In this document: one piece after another, positions 15,866 through 23,203 of the stretch
Position numbering within the stretch: position 1 is the first letter of the stretch
Layout of the letters: each line of letters begins with the position of its first letter
Made by a program: the position numbers and the translations under genes
From: Nocardia sp. NBC_00403
GTDB lineage: Bacteria; Actinomycetota; Actinomycetes; Mycobacteriales; Mycobacteriaceae
Assembly (NCBI RefSeq): GCF_036046055.1
Contig: NZ_CP107939.1
Coordinates: 1,240,001 to 1,304,000 of the forward strand
DNA: 64,000 bases
Direction of reading: 5' to 3'
The notes under the pieces: generated by a model
Told to the model about the DNA's origin: nothing
Databases searched by the model: none
The model's input: the letters and a program-made list of their open reading frames with translations, nothing else

Positions 15866-16546
15866 ATGTCCTGGTATGACGAATTAGTGGGGCGGGTGCG
15901 CCTTCCGGAGCCGGTCATGGTGTCACCGGACCGAGCGCTGCCAGGGCGCGGCGAGCCGCTGGTGGTCCCCGAGACGCACTACCTGAACGGGCATCCGATC
16001 CATCCGCCGTTCCCGGAAAATATGCGGGTCGCTGTGGTGGCGATGGGCTGTTTCTGGGGTGCCGAGAAGGAGTTCTGGCAGATCGAGGGCGTCTACTCGA
16101 CCGCAGTCGGTTACGTGGGCGGCTATACGCCGAACCCGACCTACGAGGAAGTGTGCAGCGGGCGGACCGGTCATACCGAGTCCGTGCTCGTCGTCTTCGA
16201 TCCCGAGGTGATCGACTACGCCGGTGTCCTGCGGCATTTCTGGGAGAACCACGATCCGACGCAGGGCATGCGGCAGGGCAACGATCGCGGAACCCAGTAT
16301 CGCTCGGCCATTTTCACGCTGAGTCCGGAGCAGGCAGAGATCGCGCATGCCACCGCGAGGGCGTTCGGTGGGCGACTCGCGGCGGCCGGCTACGGCCGGA
16401 TCACCACGGAGATCACCGAACTGTCCGACCTGTCCGGTTTCTATTACGCCGAGGGCTACCACCAGCAGTACCTGGCCAAGAATCCCGGCGGCTACTGCCC
16501 GGTGCACGCCACCGGCGTGAGCTGCCCGGTGGGCTTGGGCGCCTGA
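15866..16546 (+). CDS. msrA: peptide-methionine (S)-S-oxide reductase MsrA
   Basis: A 226-residue enzyme that repairs methionine-S-sulfoxide in proteins. GCFWGAE (near residues 61-67) holds the catalytic Cys, followed by '[25 protein letters not shown]' and '[13 protein letters not shown]' family blocks. The C-terminal '[16 protein letters not shown]' supplies the recycling cysteines, as in the long E. coli-type enzyme. An upstream GTG in frame (15839) has no RBS, whereas the ATG at 15866 lies 7 nt after TAGCAT (15853-15858), consistent with a leaderless transcript. It is divergent from sodA, which places two oxidative-stress genes back to back. Confidence 0.94.
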   Translation: MSWYDELVGRVRLPEPVMVSPDRALPGRGEPLVVPETHYLNGHPIHPPFPENMRVAVVAMGCFWGAEKEFWQIEGVYSTAVGYVGGYTPNPTYEEVCSGRTGHTESVLVVFDPEVIDYAGVLRHFWENHDPTQGMRQGNDRGTQYRSAIFTLSPEQAEIAHATARAFGGRLAAAGYGRITTEITELSDLSGFYYAEGYHQQYLAKNPGGYCPVHATGVSCPVGLGA

Positions 16547-16567
16547 GCGGCGGAGCTGGAAAAGAAA

Positions 16568-16599
16568 ACCGCACATCCGGTGGATCGGATGTGCGGTTC
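16568..16599 (-). terminator. terminator of the 16614 gene
   Basis: Perfect 13-bp arms (AACCGCACATCCG/CGGATGTGCGGTT) with a 6-nt loop; on the minus strand followed by TTCTTTTCC. It sits 14 bp past the minus-strand stop and also lies between convergent genes, so it may serve msrA too. Confidence 0.8.
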
Positions 16600-16613
16600 G
16601 GGTGTGTGGTTGT

Positions 16614-17225
16614 TCAGAGCTGCGGCACTATGCCTGGGCGCATGGTCTGTGGATCACCCGCGTCGTGAGCCTTCCACCAGCGCACCCCGCCCTCGATGAA
16701 CTCGGCCAGTGGGATTTCCCGGCCGTTCTGGTCGTGGATGGTCATGTTGTCGAACCACACGCGCACGTCCAGCTCGCGTGGATCGATGCCTTCCTCCTGC
16801 GAGAACTCCAGCACGTGCGCGGAAACGCCGTCACCGATCTTGGTGTCGAAGCTGAGCAGTTCGCTCCACAGCGCCCAGCCGCTGTCGTCGACGTCGATGA
16901 ACTCCCAGCCGTGCAGCCGTCCACCGCCGAAACTGCGGATTCCCTCGTCCAGCCCGTCGAGCTGCAAGGGCAGCACTGTCGCGGCTAGATCGTCCCAGCG
17001 CTGGATGCGCATCGAGGCGGCGACACGGCCGACGCCGGTGAATGTCAGCCGCACCCGATTTCCCTCTGGCGCAGGTCCGTCCTTCGGGAGGGTCAAGACC
17101 TCCAGTTCCAGGCTCAGTCGACGACCCGCCTCGTCAACCTCCAGTCCTAGGCATGTGGCCTCGGACAGCGCGGTGTTGAGCCCAGCCGTATCCAATCCGT
17201 CGAGTAGCCCCCTGCTCACATTCAT
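16614..17225 (-). CDS. hypothetical protein
   Basis: A 203-residue soluble protein with no signal peptide or membrane helix, several beta-like strands (RRLSLELEVLTL; VRLTFTGVGRVAASM) and an ending rich in acidic and aromatic residues. No domain is recognised. It starts at an ATG (17225), faces msrA across a terminator, and its upstream region is a long gene-free stretch. Codon third positions are GC-rich throughout, so it is a real gene. Confidence 0.6.
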   Translation of the reverse strand: MNVSRGLLDGLDTAGLNTALSEATCLGLEVDEAGRRLSLELEVLTLPKDGPAPEGNRVRLTFTGVGRVAASMRIQRWDDLAATVLPLQLDGLDEGIRSFGGGRLHGWEFIDVDDSGWALWSELLSFDTKIGDGVSAHVLEFSQEEGIDPRELDVRVWFDNMTIHDQNGREIPLAEFIEGGVRWWKAHDAGDPQTMRPGIVPQL

Positions 17226-17769
17226 ACCTTCAGGCTACCGACAGCACCTGCGGGAACCCGGTATTTAAGTTTTTCGCTAGTGTTCTCGTTTTTTATGGAA
17301 CCGAATCGATCGCAGGGCCGTCCAAGTAGATATCGGGGTCTGCTCGGCCGATGGCCCCGAAGCTGCGGCGAATGACCGCTCCGGGATGGCTAGGAGGGGA
17401 GTCTCGGATCGGTCGTTCGTGTCGCTCGGTTCGCTGCAGGGCTGCTGTTCGGGGGCGATTCGTCCGAATTCGATGCTGTTGCATTCCGGGATCGAGTGGA
17501 CCTGCTGGTTTCTTGATAGACCTCAGCTGTGAGCGGTGTGCTGCTGGATAGCGAGACCTGTGGATCAAGTTGTGGATTATGTGGATAACTCCGATAGAGG
17601 TATGCACAAGCAGCCCCGCAGCGGGGTATCCGACAGGAACCGGAAGGACAGAACATACCCGAGGTAGCCGACCGCTGTCGAGGCCGTCCTCCTGTCATAG
17701 CGGGGAGTCGCCGGTGCAGCGCGAGCCCACAACTCCCCGGCAGTGCGGCGACCATGGCAGGATCGAAGA
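17226..17769. other. gene-free interval with DnaA-box-like cluster
   Basis: No supported gene. The left part (17255-17300) is unusually AT-rich with T-runs. A minus-strand open frame of about 104 codons (17293-17607) has no RBS and no recognisable domain. Three TGTGGAT repeats lie at 17559-17588. Confidence 0.5.
17559..17588 (+). promoter_or_regulatory. cluster of three DnaA-box-like sites
   Basis: TGTGGATCA (17559-17567), TGTGGATTA (17571-17579) and TGTGGATAA (17580-17588) lie in the same orientation. The third is the exact complement of the consensus TTATCCACA, and the other two differ by one base. No replication genes are near, so this is not oriC; a titration or regulatory role is possible, and chance is not excluded. 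Confidence 0.4.
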
Positions 17770-18144
17770 GTGACAAGCCCTGAGGTCCCGTCGGTGCCGG
17801 TGGAAGCCGTGCCCGGCGAATTCGACAATCCCGCTGACACCACCGCGGCCGACGCCGCGCGGGCGATTCTGCTCGACGTGCGCGAGGATGACGAATGGCA
17901 GCTCGGGCACGCACCGGGCGCGACCCACATTCCCATGGTCGACGTGCCCGCTCGAATCGACGAGCTGGATTACGACGCCGACCTCTATGTCATCTGCAGG
18001 CAGGGCGGTCGGTCGATCGAGGTGGTCAAGTACCTCACCCACGTCGGTTTCGATGCGGTGGACGTCAAGGGTGGCATGGTGGCATGGCAGCAGTCGGGCC
18101 GTCCGCTGGTCGCTGTCGGCGACCACCCGGCGAAGATCTACTGA
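17770..18144 (+). CDS. rhodanese-like domain protein
   Basis: A 124-residue single rhodanese domain: 'AILLDVREDDEWQLGHAPGATHIPM' and the active-site loop YVICRQGGRS with the sulfur-carrying Cys near residue 76. It transfers or carries sulfane sulfur in the cytosol; the partner is unknown. The GTG at 17770 is chosen because an upstream ATG adds only a basic, non-family tail. A DUF4328 gene follows after 93 bp. Confidence 0.88.
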   Translation: MTSPEVPSVPVEAVPGEFDNPADTTAADAARAILLDVREDDEWQLGHAPGATHIPMVDVPARIDELDYDADLYVICRQGGRSIEVVKYLTHVGFDAVDVKGGMVAWQQSGRPLVAVGDHPAKIY

Positions 18145-18237
18145 CGGAAAGAGCGAGGTGCTCGGCATGAGCGTCAGGCCCGGAGGCGGCAGCCTGGGTA
18201 ACCACGGCGGGCCCGCGAATGCCGAAAAGGAGGCACT

Positions 18238-19341
18238 GTGAGTACGGTGGTGCAACCTTGCGCGCGCTGTGGCGCGCGCTGGGCCGTGCAGACGACCCCG
18301 ATGCACTGGTGCCCGCGCTGCCGAGGCGTGTTGCTGTCACCTGCTCCGATCGACGCCCCCGCCGAGCGTCGCAACTACCGCTGGGTCGCGCGCCGGCCCG
18401 ACCAGCGCGTTCGCCGGGCTTCGACCTCGGGACGAGCCGGGCAGTCGGTCGAAACACCGCGCTATGCCGAGATGCCTCGGTGGGGTCTGTCGGACCCGAA
18501 AGCCTCGCCCGCCGCCGCCCCGAAGCGTCGACTCGCTCCCTTCTCGGACCGCGTCGTTGCGCTGCTGCTTGCCACAGCGGTCGTGTTCGCCGTCGCGTGC
18601 CTCGCTGAACTCGGGCGATATGGGATTCTGCTGCGCAACCGCACCCACCTGGTGAATCCGTTACTGCTCACCCTTTCCGACTACCTGCTGTTGCTTTCCG
18701 CTGTGCTCGGCTCGGTACTGGCGCTGGCTACCGCGTTGGCGCTGCTCGGCTGGCTGATCGAGACGCGCCGGGTCGCCTACGAGCGGTCCGGGCGGCGGGA
18801 CCCTCGATCGGTCCGGACGCTCGCCCTCGGCTGCCTGATTCCGGTGGTCAACCTGTTGTGGCCCGGTGTCTTTCTGACCGAGGCCGTGACGGTCTCCGCG
18901 CCGAACCGGCCGGCCGATCCTCGGGTCTTGCTGGCCGTCCGGATCTGGTGGTGCGCCTGGGTGTTCGGCGGCTTTGTCGCGGTCGCCGCGCTGCTGTGGC
19001 GGACTGCGGACTCTTTGCAGGTCAAGGCGGACGGGGTGATGTTCACCGCGTTCACCGATGCCATTGCCGTTGGGGTCGCATTGCTGACGCTGTGGCTGAT
19101 GCGGATGATCGAGGGCCGGGATCTGTTCGGCCACACCAGGATCGCGCGCCGCTGGGTGATCGCGGTCGATCCGCAGGTGCCGGTCATCGAGCCGGTACAG
19201 CCGGGCGGCACAGCCGAGGCAGCACCGCCCGACTCCGCGAATTCAGCGCCGCGTGGTGCTGCGGATACCGTCAGCAGCGAGGATCAGGACAACGCCAGCA
19301 GCGCTGTGCACCGTGAGCACGAGGAGGTTATGGCCAAGTGA
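18238..19341 (+). CDS. DUF4328 domain membrane protein with N-terminal zinc ribbon
   Basis: A 367-residue protein. The N-terminus has a zinc-ribbon-like CARC...CPRC pattern (residues 8-29), then a basic linker to about 98, then about six membrane helices (101-295) containing the DUF4328 core, including 'LGCLIPVVNLLWP', and a disordered acidic tail. Function is unknown. GTG start with an excellent AAAAGGAGG immediately upstream. Its stop overlaps the GDPD start by 4 bp. The same pair (Rv3843c with glpQ1) is adjacent in M. tuberculosis, as I recall. Confidence 0.8.
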   Translation: MSTVVQPCARCGARWAVQTTPMHWCPRCRGVLLSPAPIDAPAERRNYRWVARRPDQRVRRASTSGRAGQSVETPRYAEMPRWGLSDPKASPAAAPKRRLAPFSDRVVALLLATAVVFAVACLAELGRYGILLRNRTHLVNPLLLTLSDYLLLLSAVLGSVLALATALALLGWLIETRRVAYERSGRRDPRSVRTLALGCLIPVVNLLWPGVFLTEAVTVSAPNRPADPRVLLAVRIWWCAWVFGGFVAVAALLWRTADSLQVKADGVMFTAFTDAIAVGVALLTLWLMRMIEGRDLFGHTRIARRWVIAVDPQVPVIEPVQPGGTAEAAPPDSANSAPRGAADTVSSEDQDNASSAVHREHEEVMAK

Positions 19342-20102
19342 GCCAGGGCAGTCGCGCACCGTTCGTCGTCGCGCACCGGGGAGCCTCGGCGGCGCGACCC
19401 GAGCACACACTCGCCGCCTACGAGCTTGCGCTGCAAGAGGGCGCCGACGGTGTGGAATGTGATGTCCGGCTGACCAGGGACGGACACCTGGTCTGCGTGC
19501 ACGATCGCACCGTCGATCGAACCTCCTCGGGCACCGGGCCGGTGAGCGAGATGACCCTCGACGAACTCGGGAAGCTCGACTTCGGCGCCGACGGCGCACC
19601 ATCGGCCGTGCTCACGCTCAGCGAACTGATCGAGCTCGTGCTCGACTGGCGCAGCAGGCCCACCAAGTTGTTCATCGAAACCAAGCATCCCGTCCGCTAC
19701 GGCGCACTGGTGGAGAACAAGCTGCTCGCCGAACTCCAGCGCTTCGGAATAGCGACACCGGCTTCTGCCGACCACTCCCGCGCGGTGGTCATGTCCTTCG
19801 CGGCCACCGCGGTATGGCGGATCCGCCGTTCCGCGCCACTTCTGCCGACGGTGTTGCTCGGCGAATCATCGCGCTACCTGGGCGGCGGCGCCGCGACCAC
19901 CGTCGGCGCCACCGCGGTCGGCCCGTCGGTGAAAACCCTGCGCGAGCACCCCGACCTGGTCGACAAGGCCGCCGCCGCCGGCCGCGCCACCTACTGCTGG
20001 ACCGTCGACGACCCCGACGACGTCCGCCTCTGCGCCGACCTCGGCGTCAGCTGGGTCGCGACCAACCACCCGGGCCGCACCAAAGCCCTGCTATCGGCTT
20101 GA
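19338..20102 (+). CDS. glpQ: glycerophosphodiester phosphodiesterase
   Basis: A 254-residue single-domain GDPD of the cytosolic UgpQ type, with no signal peptide. 'VAHRGASAARPEHTL' gives the catalytic His13 and metal-binding Glu, 'VECDVRLTRDG' the Glu-x-Asp pair, and 'VCVHDRTVDR' the second His. It hydrolyses glycerophosphodiesters to glycerol-3-phosphate and an alcohol. GTG start coupled (GTGA) to the DUF4328 gene. The position matches glpQ1 of M. tuberculosis. Repeat copy B starts within 8 bp of its stop. Confidence 0.93.
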   Translation: MSQGSRAPFVVAHRGASAARPEHTLAAYELALQEGADGVECDVRLTRDGHLVCVHDRTVDRTSSGTGPVSEMTLDELGKLDFGADGAPSAVLTLSELIELVLDWRSRPTKLFIETKHPVRYGALVENKLLAELQRFGIATPASADHSRAVVMSFAATAVWRIRRSAPLLPTVLLGESSRYLGGGAATTVGATAVGPSVKTLREHPDLVDKAAAAGRATYCWTVDDPDDVRLCADLGVSWVATNHPGRTKALLSA

Positions 20103-20109
20103 GTTTTTT

Positions 20110-20280
20110 GGCAGCGCCTGCGGCGCTGCGTGTTCGCGGCCCCCTTGGTTTCGCTTCCGAGCGGCCGAGACTCGCGACTGCGGCGCATGCGCTTCGGCCG
20201 CTCGGAAGCGAGACGGGCCGCGAACTCTAGTGCTCGGTCTCGCTTCGCTCGGAAGGTGTCATCGTGCCGAGTGGGGGCGT
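20110..20280 (+). repeat. palindromic intergenic repeat, copy B
   Basis: The element starts 8 bp after the GDPD stop, in the same relation to its gene as copy A to sodA. The main hairpin has 21-bp arms (20148-20168 and 20194-20214). In the stem, GCGGCCGA pairs with TCGGCCGC, while copies A and C have GCCGTCGA-type and TCGACGGC arms, so two base pairs have changed on both sides while pairing is kept. Confidence 0.8.
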
Positions 20281-20630
20281 TGGTAGTTGAGCTTGCGACT
20301 TCGGTGGGTGTTGTGGAGGTGGGACGCGCCGCGGTCGCTGGTGCTCGATCTCAGTCGGCTCGGAGGGTGCCATTGTGCCGAGTGGTGTGTCGATGGCGAT
20401 CTTGCGATTTTGGTGGATGTGCTGCGGCTGTTGTGAGGGTGGACGCAACGCAAACCCTTGGGCGGGGGTCTCGCTGCGCTCGAAGGTGTCATCGTGCCGA
20501 GTGGTTGTCGGCATGCGTCGGTTGCTGACACAGGGTGCGCCCCACGGCGTCGGGGGGCCGCGAACTCCTGCATCGATGGTGCGAGATCGCCACCAACGCA
20601 GCTCCTCGGCACGGTGATGTCTTCCGAGCG
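20247..20630. repeat. mosaic of 27-28-bp modules between repeat copies B and C
   Basis: The module GCTCGGAAGGTGTCATCGTG plus CCGAGTGG occurs at 20247-20274, 20358-20385 and 20478-20504 as direct copies (about 115 bp apart), and inverted near 20604-20629. Intervening DNA is also related (CTTGCGA-TT-GGTGG-TGT-...TGTG-GGGTGG-ACGC). No open frame here has coding character. Confidence 0.7.
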
Positions 20631-20766
20631 CAGCGAGACCGAGCCCTAGAGTTCGCGGCCCGTCTCGCTTCCGAGCCGTCGAAGCGCATGCGCCGCAGGC
20701 GCGAGTCTCGACGGCTCGGAAGCGAGACCAAGGGGGCCGCGAACACGCAACGCCGCAGGCGTTGCC
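20609..20766 (-). repeat. palindromic intergenic repeat, copy C
   Basis: 158 bp, nearly identical to copy A (14781-14938) and in inverted orientation to copy B. Hairpin arms of 21 bp match perfectly (20662-20682 and 20708-20728). It ends 34 bp before the DUF5926 start, so B and C bound the whole intergenic region as long inverted repeats. Confidence 0.8.
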
Positions 20767-20800
20767 AAATAAACACAGCCGTTGCAGTAGGTTTTGGCGC

Positions 20801-21721
20801 GTGGGTAAGAGCAAGCGCAATAGTCCGAAGCCCGGGGGCAACCGGGCGCAGCGTCTCGCCGAGCGGCGGGCGGTGCTGGAGCAGTCGGGGCAGGGTGTCG
20901 CGCGCCCGTTCGAGGGGTTGGCCGCGGAGTGCGATCTTGTCGCGCTACGTGAGTTCGTACCGTCGGCGACCGCGACGCTGAAGCTGTCGCCCGATGTCGC
21001 GGCGGAGCGGTCGGTGGTGCTGGCCACGGTGCTGCCCGGTGCGGTCGCCGCGTTGGTGCGTGCGGGGGATCAGCCGACCGGCTACGTCGGCGCGCAGGTC
21101 CAGTTCCAGGGTGCGGATCCGGCTGCCGATCTTGCGGCCGCCATTCTGTGGACGCAGTCGGCGGAGCCGGGCGAATCGCTTTCTGCTGCGCAGAGCGTGG
21201 CCGGCGGGCCGCGGTTGGCCGATGTGATCGATCCCGGCGCGGATCTCGAGCTCACCGTGCATCAGGACTTCGACTGGTGGGTGCCCGAAGGCGTGCAGCC
21301 CGATCCGCAGGTTGCCGCGACCATCGAGCAGGCCAAGCAGGCGATCATGCCGTCGGCGCGGTTGGATCTCGGCGCCGATTCGATCGGCGCCGCATGGTGG
21401 GTCGACGCGGGCGAGAAGGCGCACGTGCGCTGGGTTCGGCCGGAAGACGAAGATGCGCTGATGCTCGCGCTGGCCAGGCTGCATGCCGCGGGCGGGCTGC
21501 ACCTGGGCGAGGGCTCGCGCTTCGCGGGGTCGTTCCGTACGCACGGACTGCTGGTGCCGGTGTTCGACCTCGATCCCGAGCTGCACGCTACCGAATGGAC
21601 CAAGCCTGCCATCGAGTTCGGTGCGCGGTTGTCGGAGGCGCTGGCGAAGGATGCGCCGCTTTCGGCCGATGAACGTCGCTCGCGGGATGGTCTGCGGTCG
21701 CGTCAGATCACCTTGCGGTAA
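20801..21721 (+). CDS. DUF5926 family protein
   Basis: A 306-residue protein with a basic N-terminus (VGKSKRNSPKPGGNRAQRLAERRAVLEQ) and an acidic, mixed alpha/beta body, fitting the actinobacterial family DUF5926 of unknown function. It is cytosolic: no signal peptide or membrane helix. The GTG at 20801 lies 7 nt after TAGGTT (20788-20793), suggesting a leaderless mRNA, and the frame upstream runs toward the repeat, so an earlier ATG is not used. It is followed by the leader of the small peptide gene. Confidence 0.75.
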   Translation: MGKSKRNSPKPGGNRAQRLAERRAVLEQSGQGVARPFEGLAAECDLVALREFVPSATATLKLSPDVAAERSVVLATVLPGAVAALVRAGDQPTGYVGAQVQFQGADPAADLAAAILWTQSAEPGESLSAAQSVAGGPRLADVIDPGADLELTVHQDFDWWVPEGVQPDPQVAATIEQAKQAIMPSARLDLGADSIGAAWWVDAGEKAHVRWVRPEDEDALMLALARLHAAGGLHLGEGSRFAGSFRTHGLLVPVFDLDPELHATEWTKPAIEFGARLSEALAKDAPLSADERRSRDGLRSRQITLR

Positions 21722-21809
21722 ACCGAAAAAATCTCAGAGAATTTTGTGAAATACCCTCCTTTCTAATCAGCTCTCGGTTAGGTTCTCTTCATCACCGAAA
21801 GATGGTGGT

Positions 21810-21827
21810 GGTGAGGACAACCTCACC
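21810..21827 (+). promoter_or_regulatory. leader hairpin of the small peptide gene
   Basis: GGTGAGG and CCTCACC pair perfectly around the tetraloop ACAA, 29 nt upstream of the ATG at 21857. It lies in an otherwise open leader with GAGGAAG further downstream. Confidence 0.5.
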
Positions 21828-21856
21828 GATCTGATGAGGAAGACAGGGAACACATC

Positions 21857-21913
21857 ATGGACGCGATCCTCTTGCTGCTCAAGACGCTGCTCAGCTCGCT
21901 GAGTGCTTCGTAA
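21857..21913 (+). CDS. 18-residue hydrophobic peptide
   Basis: The frame encodes MDAILLLLKTLLSSLSAS. Leu/Ile positions fall on one face of a helix and Ser/Lys/Thr on the other, so the peptide should be membrane-active or membrane-bound. Upstream are a leader hairpin and AGGGAA/GAGGAA sites; downstream, 21 bp past the stop, is a GC hairpin (21935-21954) followed by CTCGATTT. A short transcription unit with leader, frame and terminator argues for a real gene or a small RNA. No family is recognised; it recalls phenol-soluble-modulin or type I toxin peptides only in size and composition. Confidence 0.5.
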   Translation: MDAILLLLKTLLSSLSAS

Positions 21914-21934
21914 AGCATCTAGCAGAATGTTGAT

Positions 21935-21954
21935 GGCGGCGTTTCGACGCCGCC
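21935..21954 (+). terminator. terminator of the small peptide transcript
   Basis: GGCGGCG and CGCCGCC pair around TTTCGA, followed by CTCGATTTACC. It lies 21 bp past the 18-codon frame. Confidence 0.6.
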
Positions 21955-21971
21955 CTCGATTTACCAGCGAC

Positions 21972-22001
21972 AGGCCCAGCTCGTCGTGGCGAACTGGGCC
22001 T
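21972..22001 (-). terminator. hairpin terminator downstream of bfrB
   Basis: AGGCCCAG and CTGGGCCT pair around a 14-nt loop, 24 bp past the bfrB stop on the minus strand. No clear T-run on either side. Confidence 0.45.
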
Positions 22002-22025
22002 GATTGCATGGAGAATACTTTTTGA

Positions 22026-22574
22026 CTAGACGGTGCCGCCTGCAGCGGAAGGAGCGCCGGATGTATCGCTCGGGCCGCTCATTTCCCGCGCGATGAAATC
22101 TTCGAGGTCGAACAGGTTAGCCCCGGCGCGATCGGCAATGGTGAGCAGTGTCGTCATGTTGGCGACCTCCTCGACCTGTTCCTTGAGGAACCACTGCATG
22201 AACTGTTCGCCGAGGTAGTCGCCCTCTTCGCGGGCGGTGCTCGCCAATTGGATGATCTGGTCGGTAACGGCCTTCTCCTGGGCGAGTGCCAACGCAATGG
22301 GTTCGCGGACATTCTCGAAATGGGATTTCGCGCTGTCGATACCCGACAGTTCGATACTGATATCCCGATCGAGGAAGTACCGCACGATCATCATTGCGTG
22401 ATTGCGCTCTTCGACTGCCTGCGCATAGAAACGCTTGGCCAGCTGCGGCAGATCTGCATTGTCGAACCACACCGCGATAGCGATGTATTGATGCTCGGCG
22501 TTGAATTCATGCCGAATCTGGTCGTGAAGCAGGCTGTGAAATTTGCTGCGCGGGGACTCCGGATGGCTGGACAT
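22026..22574 (-). CDS. bfrB: ferritin BfrB (non-haem, ferroxidase-active type)
   Basis: A 182-residue ferritin, the same length as M. tuberculosis BfrB (181) and with the same C-terminal GAP-AAGG tail. All ferroxidase ligands are present: Glu23 (RHEF), Glu56 and His59 (VEERNH), the Glu of 'QEKAVTDQI', and the Gln and Glu pair of 'EQVEEVA'. It oxidises Fe2+ and stores iron as a mineral inside a 24-mer. The ATG at 22574 gives the family N-terminus; an upstream ATG (22610) is possible. It follows a second ferritin gene and the LCP gene on the same strand, the order seen for Rv3840-bfrB. Confidence 0.94.
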   Translation of the reverse strand: MSSHPESPRSKFHSLLHDQIRHEFNAEHQYIAIAVWFDNADLPQLAKRFYAQAVEERNHAMMIVRYFLDRDISIELSGIDSAKSHFENVREPIALALAQEKAVTDQIIQLASTAREEGDYLGEQFMQWFLKEQVEEVANMTTLLTIADRAGANLFDLEDFIAREMSGPSDTSGAPSAAGGTV

Positions 22575-22626
22575 GGAAGCGACATTAGCGCTGGTCAGCG
22601 CGCGTGTCATCCAAGTGCGACCTTAT

Positions 22627-22645
22627 TGAGGCTAGTATTGCCTAA
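22627..22645. promoter_or_regulatory. weak IdeR-box-like sequence upstream of bfrB
   Basis: TGAGGCTAGTATTGCCTAA agrees with the DtxR/IdeR consensus at 13 of 19 positions and lies between the two ferritin genes. In mycobacteria IdeR activates bfrB. The match is poor, so this is only a candidate. Confidence 0.25.
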
Positions 22646-23194
22646 TTAATTCTTTGCGGCCCCTGCCATTTTCGGCGCTGCGACATCGGCGCGCGGGGTA
22701 GTCCGCAGTTCGCGTGAGATGAAATCCTCGACGTCGAACAGATCGCCTGCGGCACGGTCGACGATCGTCAACAAGGTGGTCATCCCCGCAACGTCCGCCA
22801 CCTGTTCCTTGAGGAACCATTGGATGAACCGCTCACCGAGGTAGTCACCGGACGTGCGGGCCGCATCGGCGAGCGCGGTGATCTGCGCTGCGGTGGTCCG
22901 CTCCGACTCCAGCAGATGAGCGATCGCGGTACGAGGCGACTCGAAGGTGGACTGCACCTCGTTTAAACCCTCGACCCGGACATCCAGGTCCCGATCGAGC
23001 AGATACTGCACTATGCGCAGCGCATGTGCACGGTTCTCACCGGACTTGCCGTAGCAGTATTCGGCCAACTGCGGCAGGCGATTCGAATCGAGATACACCG
23101 CGGCGGCAAGGTATTGCTGGGCGGCGGTGAAGCCATGACGGATCTGTGCGCGCAGCAGGTTGGGGAACGGCTCGGCGACGTCGGTGTCTGGCAT
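22646..23194 (-). CDS. ferritin-like protein with degenerate ferroxidase centre
   Basis: A 182-residue ferritin paralogue that aligns end to end with the adjacent BfrB. Several metal ligands are replaced: the RHEF Glu is Gly21 (RHGF), the second Glu of VEERNH is Asn54 (GENRAH), and EQVEE is EQVAD. His57 and the Glu of 'ESERTTAAQI' remain. It is therefore predicted to have little or no ferroxidase activity of its own and may co-assemble with BfrB, as light chains do with heavy chains in animal ferritin; that role is inference. It starts 9 bp after the LCP stop and ends 71 bp before bfrB, probably on one transcript. Confidence 0.85.
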   Translation of the reverse strand: MPDTDVAEPFPNLLRAQIRHGFTAAQQYLAAAVYLDSNRLPQLAEYCYGKSGENRAHALRIVQYLLDRDLDVRVEGLNEVQSTFESPRTAIAHLLESERTTAAQITALADAARTSGDYLGERFIQWFLKEQVADVAGMTTLLTIVDRAAGDLFDVEDFISRELRTTPRADVAAPKMAGAAKN

Positions 23195-23203
23195 GTCTCG
23201 ACG

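Noticed and set aside
17559..17588. Chromosomal origin of replication
   Set aside because: Three boxes only, with no dnaA, dnaN, gyrB, rpmH or AT-rich unwinding region around them.
17293..17607. 104-codon minus-strand frame in the 17 kb interval
   Set aside because: No RBS, weak codon bias, no recognised domain; considered as an HNH/13E12 remnant but no motif supports it.
20103..20800. CRISPR array
   Set aside because: The repeated modules are 27-28 bp but diverged, spacers of about 90 bp are related to one another, and no cas gene is present.
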